A DNA stretch of 64,000 nucleotides, from assembly GCA_022496805.1 (NCBI GenBank), contig CM040103.1, forward strand, positions 9,628,001 to 9,692,000, given 5' to 3'. This document shows positions 49,101-57,590 of this stretch, one piece after another (positions within the stretch are counted from its first letter, which is position 1; each line of letters starts with the position of its first letter). Both the position numbers and the translations under genes were made by a program. The notes under the pieces are model-generated. The model worked only from the letters and a program-made list of their open reading frames with translations, was not told where the DNA came from and made no database searches. Source of the DNA: Pohlia nutans (lineage: Eukaryota > Streptophyta > Bryopsida > Bryales > Mniaceae).

Positions 49101-52100
49101 GACAGCCTCTAGAAAATGAGTGGTAATGAATAGTTAGGTTTTTTTATTTTCTTCATTTTAAGGTCAAATCATGTTAATTGTTGGAAAACTATTGAACACG
49201 TGCTTCTAATGAGCCACAATATGCTTCCTTGCTTGAAGTATTGAAATCATATCAATTGAGAGAATGTGACTATTTAGAGCCATAAAATGCTTTTTAAAAA
49301 AAGTGTTGAGGTCACAAATATGCTACCTAGGATTTCAAATGACGTCTCAAAAGGCTTGTATACATATTGTTTTGGTTTAATCATGATTGTGTGATAAGTT
49401 GTACAGTGGGGTCCAAGGTAGAATGGCGTTTTTGGTTTCGTAATGAGAAAAATTTCAGTACTGCCTACTTTGAAAGCCTCTCGAGAGCTCAAAAATTGGT
49501 ATTTTACCACGAATTTTTACCAAAGACTTATCTTTAAGTTAATTATATGTTTGCCAAATTTCAAGGCCAAAAGGTTCACCAAAACAAAGTTATTCAAAAT
49601 CTACCAACATTGGTAGCTGTGGAAATGTTTTCACTGCTGCTAACTTTGACAGCCTTCCAAAGATTGAATTTTATTTTTTTTGCCATGAAATTCTTGGAAC
49701 AAAAATCTATTTATGTTAATAACATATGATAAAAATTTCAAGGCCAAAAGATTAATAGAAAAAAAGATATTAACAATCTACCAACATGTGTAGTTGTGGG
49801 AAACAATGGGGGAAACTACACACATTGGTAGATTGTAAAAAAAATTCTTTGTATAGATTTTTTGACCTTGAAATTTGGCATGAGTTTTGTCATCATAAAG
49901 AGCATGTTGTGCCATAAATTTCATGGTAAATAGACAATTTTTCAACCGTTGAGAGGGTGTCAAAGTTGGTAGCAAAGTTTCCCCCATTGTTTCCCACAAC
50001 TACACATGTTGGTAGATTGTTAATATCTTTTTTTCTATTAATCTTTTGGCCTTGAAATTTTTATCATATTTCATTAACATAAATAGATTTTTTTTCCAAG
50101 AATTTCATGGCAAAAAAAATAAAATTCAATCTTTGGAAGGCTGTCAAAGTTAGCAGCAGTGAAAACATTTCCACAGCTACCAATGTTGGTAGATTTTGAA
50201 TAACTTTGTTTTGGTGAACCTTTTGGCCTTGAAATTTGGCAAACATATAATTAACTTAAAGATAAGTCTTTGGTAAAACATTCGTGGTAAAATACCAATT
50301 TTTGAGCTCTCGAGAGGCTTTCAAAGTTGGCAGTACTGAAATTTTCTCACTGCGAAACCAAAAACGCCATTCTACCTTGGACCCCACTGTACAATTGTTG
50401 GGATCATTGGTATCTATAATTATTTTAAGTTTATTTATTTAATTTAATAATTTTTTATTTATACTTTGTGGTTTGGTTGTAGGTGAAAGCCTTGGAGGCG
50501 CATAATGTTGTACACTATGACTTGAAATGTGACAACGTTTTGTTGGAGCCTTTGACAGACATGTTGTCTGAGGAAGACTTCTGGCAACCAAAATGGCCTC
50601 CATTGGACAAGATGTGTGCAATCCCATTTCGTGTTTCAATTACCGACTTCGGTCAGAGCAAGGTCCATCTTTGTCTTTCCTACCTCTTGTAACTTTTGCA
50701 ACACCACAAGAATTTATTTTTAAACTATCCAAAGCGAAGCAATGTTTGAATATTTCATGTGAACTTGTTATTTTACATTTAGGCTTGCAGAATATGTATT
50801 TTAACCAAACTTGAGTTGATAGGCATTTGATTTTTATAGCCTTTAGTGTAATTTAAATGCTATTAAATCCTAAAATACTACACATTTTTACCTTTTAAAT
50901 TATTGTAAATTGATTTTTCTGTATTAAATGATAAAAATCATAGACTCAACTTTATAGATGTAATCTACAGCTCAAATTCTACAAAATTTGTTTGCATTTC
51001 AAGTAGAAAAGTGAAAATTTTCTTTATTTTATAAATTTTTAAATAAAACATAATAAAAGCGTAACTAAAATAATTGTAGGTTCCTACATTTAGCAAGTTT
51101 TTCTAATCTCATGGAGCCATGCTTTGTATTTTATATATATATTCTCCCAATTGGGTTTTGAATTCAAGTTATAAATCTTTTGTTGTTGACATTTAAAATA
51201 AACCAACAATCTTCTTTTGGTTGCATAATCTTGTTAGGGTTAATGTTAGTGTGATATTGGTGTCATTAACATGACGTGAATAATTCATTTGCAACTATTA
51301 ACGTAACATGAATGAATGCAACGTTAACTTGACATTGCAGGCTTCTTACGTTGAAGGAGGAGAATGCACTGCCCGCAATCGAGGGACCGAGTGCGTAAAG
51401 AGCCCTGAAATGCTCAAATTGCTGAGCAACAACGGCAAGATAAATGCTCGGCAAACCAATAGCTCAAGCCTGGAGGACGAAACCTCTGTTGGCAAGGCTG
51501 GTGATGTGTGGGGGTTGGGATGCCTGTTGTATGAGCTTTTGACGGGTGAATATCTTCTATATGACGATGACTGGGTCCGCTTCTTCATGCGCGTGACACT
51601 TGCCACAGAGGTATAACAATTCATCTCTAAAACTTATACAAGTAGCAAAACATGTTTCCAGGACTTATAGAAACATGATCTCAAAAATTAACAAAGTTGT
51701 TAATGTTAATCTTTAGTTACAAGTAAATTAATATTAGCATAGTATTGAATTTATGCTGAGTTTATGATGACTTATTGTTACTCTCGTAAATACCGTGGGC
51801 CACAATATATTTTGATTTCAGTGTAGCGTAATACATCCTCTATCCCATAATAGATAATGCTTTTGAAAAAAAAACAAAACAAAAAGAAAACTATCATGAC
51901 TTTTGAATCAAATATCTCAATACAATGAATTTCTATTTACAATAGGAGTACTGGTAATTATATGTCAAAGCAATATCATATTGCACATGGTATGTGTCGC
52001 ATGTGGTAGCATAATGATGTTCATTGCACTGTGTTCTTTGATGCAATGAACATATGATAGCATTGATTTTTTCTATTGTAGCTCATATGTTATTCCACAG

Positions 52101-55100
52101 ATGAGCAAAGACAAGCTTCAAGGACAAAGAACACTTCCTATGCACTTGATTTTTATTTTATTTTGCTTTGTTAGAATATGCAAAACAACAATTGCAAATT
52201 GAATAAATGATTTGCATCAAGGAATTTGGGACAATTTTTTTCCTCAAAAGCATCAACTATTATAAATAGGACGGAGGGAATATCAAGTTAATGTCTAATT
52301 AATATTACACTATCATTAATTTAACGCCATTTGTGTTATGCTAATATTAGTGTAGTATAAGACCTAAATAAATCTACTATCTTAGAATTAATAAATTAGT
52401 AAACCAAACATGGCGTGATATGGGTACCTTTTGCAAAAATAGTGTGATTTTTGAGAAATATCCTTTTGGTAAGGAAAAAAAACATTGAAAAAATACAAAA
52501 ATTAGAAGGTGTTATAGGTGCCATGGCTGTAGCTATATACGTGGTGTTAAAAACAAAATTTCTAGCACACATAAAATGAGTTAAACAATAAGTTACACCT
52601 AGTGAGATGTGTCTCATATGAAATTAGGACTTCACTGATTTTTAACGATTTCCATGGGATATCTAATATTCATAGGTGCATGCATTTTTCACACGGATTT
52701 TGCTCAAATTTCGCACTAATTCAACACTGAATCCGCACGGATTCTACATTCACTCTTTTCGTTATTTAACAAACTACCAAATCTATGTGGAATTAGCACA
52801 AAATCCGTGTAGAATTAGTGCGAAAATGTACAAACCCATGAAGTACCGGATGTCGCACGAAAATCATTTAAAATCCGTTGGGTCCTAAATTCCTGATGCA
52901 CCATTACCCATTAGGCCATTGCCCAGTGTGGGAAAACTAATAGCAGAACTCTCATTTTTCATTCCCCACTTTGTGGAAACAATGAATAGTGACGGAATAT
53001 TGTGCCTAGATTTTTGTCTTCTTGTGACCAAATCCACTCACCAGCATTGACGCAACCCATGTGCCTGCACGGTTTTATTTCTTTTTCATTTTATAGTAGG
53101 TGAAAAACGACACATTTCCTTACTAGTGTTTTGTGTTGAAGTTGATATAAACGAACTCGGTGACAATGAATAGGGTTTGGGCTTCATGCGTTACAGGAAC
53201 TTATACCTCATGAGAAAACTGCCAAGCTAGACAACTATGCCCCGATTATCGACTTTCTGCGTTTCATTCTCGTCAGGGACCCAAACAGGCGACCATCGCT
53301 GGATGATCTTGTAGTGCACCTTGAGCAGCTGCAGGCACATCTGAGAAAGGATCAGCCTCATCTTTACAAGCCTGCGGCACCCGACATATTTGATGAGTTG
53401 GCCTCGGATATGGAAGATGATGAAGAGGCTGTAACCAAACTCCCTGCAATTTCTCGACCATTGCAGCACCCACCGGGGGAGGCACTTTCGAAATTTTCAA
53501 AACGACCAGAGGTAAAAAATAGGGTACTTTTATTCATTTTGAAATAAAATAGGGGCTCATAATGTCAACTTTTTTTAAAAAAAAAATTTAATAAATAGTA
53601 TTGGACTGTACATTTTTTTTAATTTATAAAATATCTTGAAGAATATACCATGGTAAATTGTGGAATGGGTGATGACTACCCCTCCAAAAATAGTGTGGTT
53701 TTTGAGAACTATCTTTTTGTTACAGAAAAAACATTGAAAAATTACAAAAATTAGATGGTGTTATAGGTGACACGGCTACAACTATGTACATGGTGTTAAA
53801 AACAGAATTTCTAACACACATAAAATGAATTAGACATAAGTCACACATAGTGAGATGCGTTTCACCAGTACCCATATCTAGCCATTGTCCGAATATATTC
53901 TTTAAAATAAAAAGAATATATCATGGGTGAAAATTGTATTTATTTGGGGCTATAGATATAAAAGAATATTCCACAATTTACCAAAATATGGTTAACGCAC
54001 GTGTAACGTAACGGGTATAGTTGCCGTTTGTTCAACCCTTTAACCCCTAAGTGACCGATCAACCATTTTATGGTCGCTGCCCTTTTTTTACGGGCTGCCC
54101 GAGATGAAAAAATAACTTTTTCAGAAAATAAAAAATATTTTCAAATAGGAAATCAAGTCTACTTTCCAACCCAATTTGAATCATGTCAATCGGAGTTAAA
54201 CTCCATCAAGGAGAAATTTTCAAAGACAAACACCTCAACATTGTCCTACTGTTACAAAACTTACTATTTCGGGAAAGTAATGATGTTCCCTCTTTCTAAA
54301 ATTTTGCTTTTTTGAACTTTAGGATAGAGTGTCTATTTTCAACCAATCATACCAAATTTCAAATTCTAAAAACAAAATTTGTAATTTAGATGAATATTCA
54401 ACGATAAATGCTTCTAAATTCGTTTAATGAGTATCTAAAACATTTTTTGAAAGTTTGACCATATGGATAATTACTAAACATCGTGCTTCTCGGTTTCTCT
54501 TTTGGACCAAACTTCATTGAAGTTGTAGAAGCAACATTTTATAATACATTTAGGTTTTGCCCTTACCCCCTCTGTCATTTAGGGGTTAAGGTCCTGATTC
54601 AACATTGTTTTCAAAGATTTGTTATAAAATGTTTGATGAAAAATAAAAATGGAGTTGATGTACAAAACAAAGTTGTAAATGTCAATGTGAAGATAACATC
54701 TCTACGGTTGGATTCATCATATTTTTTATTAATATTTTTTAATTAATTTTGCAAGGTTTTCTCTTGAAATTCAATTTAAAATCCAAAATCAACACAAAAC
54801 AATCAAAAAATATTGTAATGAAAATGGAATAACATGCACTACAAGATGGTGTGGTTTCCATTATTTGATTCTACTTATTATGGAAAATCATGTTTAAGGT
54901 CCCACTTTTTGAACTAAGAATGAAACTTGACATAAACCACTTTTTTTATTTTAAAAAATTCACATTATTTTATTTTGAAGATATGTACCGTACAAGTGGT
55001 AGTTAACTAGCACAAGAATCAAGAGAATTTTGGATGGATGAAAAAAATCACCATATATGGTGAAGGGACGCAACAGAAATCATTCAGCGTTCAGAATATG

Positions 55101-55676
55101 AACGCTGGAGTGTCAAAGGGTTAAAGCATGTCAACCTACATAGAGCTCTGATTTTCAATGATAAAAATTGCAGCACACAAAACTTTGGGTTTAATAACCA
55201 AGCTCAATGTTCAATTAATTTTTCCACAGTGTATGATTTTGTTATAAATTTTCAAACTTAATATGCATAGACCACTGTTGATGTTAGAAAGAGTACCAAT
55301 AAGTGTCATTCATTTCTAGTCCAATCACATTGCTAACTTGGTATTCATAATTAATGCTTATGATAACTAGATTGGGAACTCCTGAAGTTGAAACATGTGA
55401 TTTTATAGGTGACCACAATTGGTACCCAACAGTTTCTGTGCTTCTACCTTATACAGAATACCGTAAGTGTAAGTAAAATATAACTGTAAGTGCCAAAATA
55501 ACTGTAAGTGCCCTCCCTGTGTTGCATTGCAGCATCATGCAGCCTACAAAAGATGTCAGACTCCATCTGTGAAACGCAGAAACGGTCAGTCCAATATGGC
55601 TCGACGAGCAACTAGGAAGCCAAGGTTTTGGCGGTGGTGCTGTGCGTGTTGTGGGCGGAATGTAGACCTGATGTGA
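36374..55676 (+). CDS. Giant protein with C-terminal protein kinase domain (10 exons)
   Basis: I reconstruct ten coding exons: 36374-37057, 37334-41907, 42017-42096, 42188-42351, 46367-46432, 48232-48516, 50483-50662, 51341-51610, 53197-53511 and 55533-55676. All introns are GT-AG and all phases fit, giving 6,762 nt and 2,253 residues. Residues 1 to about 1,820 match no domain I recognise. They are mostly helical-looking, with an acidic stretch near 1595-1620. Residues about 1824-2140 form a Ser/Thr-type kinase: P-loop IAQGALSQVY (1827-1836), Lys1856, Glu1876 in EVQILERF, HYDLKCDN (1962-1969), DFG (2006-2008), SPE (2032-2034), DVWGLG (2066) and RDPNRRPS. Lys, Glu, catalytic Asp, Asn and DFG Asp are all present, so activity is plausible. 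A tail ending FWRWCCACCGRNVDLM follows. The substrate and pathway are unknown. The true start may lie further upstream. Confidence 0.8.
37334..41907 (+). CDS. Kinase gene exon 2, 4.57 kb (residues 229-1752)
   Basis: An uninterrupted 1,524-codon exon begins at the acceptor TTACAG|ATAACAAATC (ITNLPEFLDIDFQSIDLQKR) and ends SLMLDPQ at CCACA|GTACGT. Such a long open frame in AT-rich DNA is itself strong evidence of selection. There are conserved-looking Cys/Trp-rich blocks such as CCSLDWAVWRGVYQAG and SLGPVVGWAPAQILAIQS. A long Ser/Asn/Lys-rich, probably disordered section (about residues 1420-1720) precedes the end. No known domain was identified. Confidence 0.85.
42017..42351 (+). CDS. Kinase gene exons 3 and 4
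   Basis: Exon 3 (42017-42096) reads GALEEYYCDRFPMEHRKINV onward. Exon 4 (42188-42351) reads INHANNEYIMPILAKKLDAF onward and ends RIRIAQGALSQ. The 91-bp intron between them has the donor ATC|GTATCC. Exon 4 carries the first half of the kinase P-loop. Confidence 0.75.
42779..43308 (+). mobile_element. TTAA element family C, full length
   Basis: 530 bp. Left end TTAACCCCTAACCGCCCAAC followed by the palindrome ATGCATTTTTTTGCAT. Right end read inward TTAACCCCTAAACGTTCTCA. TTAA at both edges. It serves as the reference for the interrupted C copies elsewhere in the window. Confidence 0.85.
43422..44903 (+). mobile_element. TTAA element (family J) carrying a nested family B copy
   Basis: The left end TTAACCCCTAAAGGCCC is interrupted after 17 nt by a complete B element, then continues AAGCCAAAATGGCTT, itself a palindrome. 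The right end read inward is TTAACCCCTAAATTTCCTTG at 44900-44903. Without the insert the element is about 940 bp. A 91-codon frame at 44051 shows no transposase features. Confidence 0.7.
43439..43978 (+). mobile_element. TTAA element family B, full length, nested
   Basis: 540 bp. Left end TTAACCCCTAAGCTCCCGAG followed by CGACCATTTTCTGGTC. Right end read inward TTAACCCCTAATAGCCCGAG. TTAA lies at both edges, within the left tip of a larger TTAA element. Confidence 0.85.
46108..46208. repeat. Long (TA)n microsatellite
   Basis: About 35 TA units run from 46108, then TACATA-type variants. It lies about 160 bp before exon 5 of the kinase gene. Confidence 0.95.
46367..46432 (+). CDS. Kinase gene exon 5 (residues 1835-1856)
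   Basis: 22 codons, VYTATRRTIKDG...NELVVLK, end exactly on the catalytic Lys. The donor AAG|GTGAAT is chosen over TTTAG|GTCAGA 38 bp downstream because only the former keeps phase 0 with exon 6. Confidence 0.75.
46433..48231 (+). other. Kinase intron 5
   Basis: Contains the 991-bp TACCGTA-ended element; nothing else recognised. A 117-codon minus-strand frame (46979-47332) lies inside the element without a known domain. Confidence 0.6.
46879..47869. mobile_element. 991-bp element with TACCGTAGTT ends
   Basis: Left TACCGTAGTTCACTAGCAGG and, from the right, TACCGTAGTTTACTAGCAAG continue into TTCGGCA. The outer TA may be the target duplication. An internal 60-bp direct repeat (AGAATTTTGTTGGT...ATCAAGTAGTCTTT) lies at 47396-47495. 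A shorter relative is at 27572. Confidence 0.75.
48232..48516 (+). CDS. Kinase gene exon 6 (residues 1857-1951)
   Basis: 95 codons begin VVALPKGPHEPCTFFDVYSE. They carry the helix-C Glu in EVQILERF, then the hinge region RDSFVLVLKHYKCSLRVW and the start of helix E. The donor GAAGCT|GTAAGT is strong. GC content is markedly higher than in exons 1-4. Confidence 0.85.
48688..48852 (+). repeat. Degenerate TTTTAGGG (telomere-like) array
   Basis: About 20 variants of TTTTAGGG/TTTTAGGA run head to tail over 165 bp. Plant telomeres are usually TTTAGGG; the unit here has one extra T in most copies. This is an interstitial, intron-located array, not a chromosome end. Confidence 0.75.
49404..50399. mobile_element. 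1-kb palindromic (foldback) element
   Basis: Arms 49404-49816 and 49977-50399 are near-identical inverted copies around a 160-bp loop. Ends are CAGTGGGGTCCAAGGTAGAA on both sides, flanked by TA (49402-49403 and 50400-50401). CAGTG ends with TA duplication suggest a Tc1/mariner-type foldback MITE. The loop begins with another TACACACATTGGTAGATTG copy. The 60-codon frame present in both arms is a by-product of the symmetry. Confidence 0.9.
50483..50662 (+). CDS. Kinase gene exon 7 (residues 1952-2011), catalytic loop and DFG
   Basis: 60 codons hold VVHYDLKCDNVLLEP and ITDFGQSK. Tyr replaces the usual Arg of HRD, making it a non-RD kinase. A segment of about 20 residues with FWQPKWPPLD is inserted between the catalytic loop and DFG. 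Confidence 0.88.
50663..51340 (+). other. Kinase intron 7
   Basis: 678 bp, AT-rich, no repeat recognised. Confidence 0.6.
51341..51610 (+). CDS. Kinase gene exon 8 (residues 2012-2101), activation segment
   Basis: 90 codons: RNRGTECVKSPEMLKL (SPE in place of APE), a polar linker, then GKAGDVWGLGCLLYELLTGE, the helix F region. The acceptor is ATTGCAG|GCTTCT and the donor GAG|GTATAA. Confidence 0.88.
51834..52280. mobile_element. Stowaway-type element, 447 bp
   Basis: Ends CATCCTCTATCCCATAATAG and, from the right, TTCCCTCCGTCCTATTTATA both continue into ATGCTTTTGA. TA lies on each side. The interior carries the repeat also found in the ACP intron (30675-30800). A related single end lies at 57314. 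Confidence 0.75.
52443..52620 (+). repeat. Intron 8/9 direct repeat, copy 1
   Basis: TGTGATTTTTGAGAAATATC through GTTACACCTAGTGAGATG matches 53693-53870 in intron 9 in the same orientation, with about one mismatch per ten bases. Origin unknown. Confidence 0.75.
53197..53511 (+). CDS. Kinase gene exon 9 (residues 2102-2206)
   Basis: 105 codons start ELIPHEKTAKLDNYAPIIDF and include the final kinase motif LVRDPNRRPSLDDLV. An acidic linker with FDELASDMEDDEEAVTKL follows. The donor is GAG|GTAAAA. The kinase domain ends within this exon. Confidence 0.88.
53693..53870 (+). repeat. Intron 8/9 direct repeat, copy 2
   Basis: Partner of 52443-52620. Shared words include GGTGTTATAGGTG, GTGGTGTTAAAAAC with variants and CACACATAAAATGA. 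Confidence 0.75.
54040..54589 (+). mobile_element. TTAA element family B, full length
   Basis: 550 bp. Left end TTAACCCCTAAGTGACCGAT then CAACCATTTTATGGTCG. Right end read inward TTAACCCCTAAATGACAGAG. The right TTAA is shared with the next element. Confidence 0.85.
54586..55124 (-). mobile_element. TTAA element family A, full length, abutting B
   Basis: 539 bp. The right end read inward is TTAACCCTTTGACACTCC followed by AGCGTTCATATTCTGAACGC, a near-perfect palindrome. The left end TTAAGGTCCTGATTCAACA has lost the CCC but is otherwise the family A terminus. Confidence 0.85.
55533..55676 (+). CDS. Kinase gene exon 10, Cys-rich tail
   Basis: 47 codons plus TGA. Basic and aromatic, ending RKPRFWRWCCACCGRNVDLM. 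The CC-x-CC cluster could be a lipidation or metal-binding site. The short length and the absence of a known domain make this the least certain exon of the set, though phase and acceptor fit. Confidence 0.7.
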   Translation, partial: HHAAYKRCQTPSVKRRNGQSNMARRATRKPRFWRWCCACCGRNVDLM

Positions 55677-56907
55677 TGACGGTGGTATTTCATAGCCAGT
55701 GGTGGTTCATTTCCTACGAACCTTTGATTTGAACTGAATTACAAGCTGAAGGATTTATTTAATCGTCCACTAGGGAGGAATATCAACAACATTATACGCC
55801 ATAACATATTAACCTTTTGCCTCCCTGAAAATCAATACTACACTACGTGAAAACCCTTTTTTGAACCCAGTCCATCACCATTCAGTATCCATCATTGGGA
55901 CTGCCTCCATCTACTATGAGAAGTTTTACCCTCGGAAGTTAGAGACGAATGGGAAACCGTGGTAATTAAACAGGAGAGGGTTGCAAGGTGGTTATTGAGA
56001 ATGGCAAAAGTACACGAAAGGTTGTGCCAACTTTATTTATCCACAACCCAATACTTTTGCACAACCTTATGGCTCTTGGCTAATTTCAAACAACTTGGAA
56101 ATTATACCTAACGACCTCGAAGGGCAATCTCGAAGGGAAATCGCTGATTTCAAACATGCACAACTTTCTAGATGGCAGGGTCACCTAGCTACATCTATAC
56201 TTGTAGTTTCCGGTCAAAGATGATAACTACAAATTGCGTTGTGGATGATGATGGAGGATATTCTTGACATTCCAGGACAGACCTAGTGTTCAGGGTCATA
56301 ATTGCAGTTATATTTTCTACGTTGGAATCGTTGGGAAGGATATTTGACGAAGGTTTTGGAGGTTCTACAATGTTATAATGGTGACCTAGCAAGGACATCA
56401 AACATGCAATGCAAAATGGCGAGGTGTGCAGAAAATCATTGATGTTGCTGCTGATGGGTACTCACTCTGGTAGAGTGGTAGTCTGTCAAGGGGTGCACTC
56501 TACATTATGTTTGAGAATCACGTGCGTTCATGACCCCTCTAAAATCCCCTATATACAAGTGGTTATACGTTTAATTTTTTTTGTATACAAATCTATTCCA
56601 TCCTAAATATATGTTTAATTTAAACATAATTATGTCAATATTTTCAGGTTTAAATATGTTTATTGTATGCATACGATTCTCTACAATTACATATACTTGT
56701 ACATGTTTAGTACAACACCCCGTGTCCCCGTGCCTCTTGTGAAAAGTTTCATTCTCCCTAGAACGTGTGCAGGTAGTGTTCATACCAAGGTTGAACTTGT
56801 ATTTTGAGCTGCAGAAGCTAGTAGCTGTAATTCTAACAATGAGAGCATATTTGGAGCTGTAAGCAAGAAGGAAGATTGAAGTTGAAAAATCACTAAGAAT
56901 GTCTGGG
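55677..56907. other. 3' flank of kinase gene, intergenic
   Basis: A 28-bp near-match to kinase exon 2 (CGAAGGGCAATCT core) lies at 56104-56131. GGTACTCACTCTGGTAGAGT at 56457 followed by GTTTGAGAATC resembles the A and B boxes of a degraded tRNA-derived sequence. No gene supported. Confidence 0.4.
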
Positions 56908-57087
56908 CACTACAAGGAGAAGTAGTTGCTTTTCACTCCTCTTCTAAGTCAAACAGTGCCACTTCGGACTCACCAGTTTTTGGTTGGACTTGGTGAGTGC
57001 GATTTGTCACGTAGGACAAGTATATACAGTGAAAACAACAATGAACAAGATCCTACAAAGTGAGAAATAACGCGTCTGCTTGTAGTG
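56908..57087. mobile_element. CACTA-type miniature element, GGG duplication
   Basis: 180 bp from CACTACAAGGAGAAG to CTGCTTGTAGTG, flanked by GGG at 56905-56907 and 57088-57090. It is homologous over its whole length to 25748-25928. Confidence 0.9.
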
Positions 57088-57313
57088 GGGAACAAAAAGT
57101 ACAGGCCCAAACCATGGAATACTTCATTGCCGCCCCCTAATGGGATCAAATAGTCCGTAACCAATGGAAGATCGATGCTTCAACAGTATCCGATTAAGGA
57201 TAATCTACCATCAATAACAAGTTCTCTAATAATCTCAACTTTGAAAATCCATAGAATATTATCAAAGTGTTGAAAAATATGAAAGTAACGATATGTATTA
57301 TGATTATGTTCTA

Positions 57314-57425
57314 CTCGCTCCATCCCATAATAAATGATGCTTTTGAGAAGAAAATTGTCCTACATTACTCAAGTGATTCAATTCATTTATTCAATTTGAA
57401 GTTGTTGTTTGAAAATTCCAACAAT
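57314..57425. mobile_element. Stowaway-type element fragment
   Basis: CTCGCTCCATCCCATAATAA then ATGCTTTTGAGAAG, preceded by TA, matches the left end of 51834-52280. No right end was found. Confidence 0.55.
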
Positions 57426-57590
57426 TCAAAGAAAAATCACAAGACAAGTGCACATAGAGTGTTTTGACATTATGTGCACATGGAGTGTTTTGCCACACAT
57501 ATCAACAAAACAATTTATTATCCATTATATCACCTATATAGTCAACCTAAGCCATGATGCGACATACCCAAAGTCGAAGAGGTTGAAGAC

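Larger units (their letters stand above)
48517..50482 (+). other. Kinase intron 6
   Basis: Holds a degenerate telomere-like array and a 996-bp palindromic element. The acceptor GGTTGTAG|GTGAAA fits. Confidence 0.65.
51611..53196 (+). other. Kinase intron 8
   Basis: Contains a Stowaway-type element with an internal dispersed repeat, and at 52443-52620 one copy of a repeat whose partner is in intron 9. A stretch with GCACAAAATCCGTGTAGAAT-type words near 52720-52870 is imperfectly self-repeating. Confidence 0.6.
53512..55532 (+). other. Kinase intron 9
   Basis: Contains the second copy of the intron 8/9 repeat (53693-53870) and two abutting TTAA elements. The part from 55125 to 55500 shows nothing recognised. 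The acceptor is GCATTGCAG|CATCAT. Confidence 0.6.

Noticed and set aside
49547..50246. Identical 60-codon frames on opposite strands
   Set aside because: They are the same sequence in the two arms of the palindromic element, not genes.
1130..55124. Autonomous piggyBac transposase
   Set aside because: No frame with transposase-like length or motifs occurs within or between the TTAA elements in this window.
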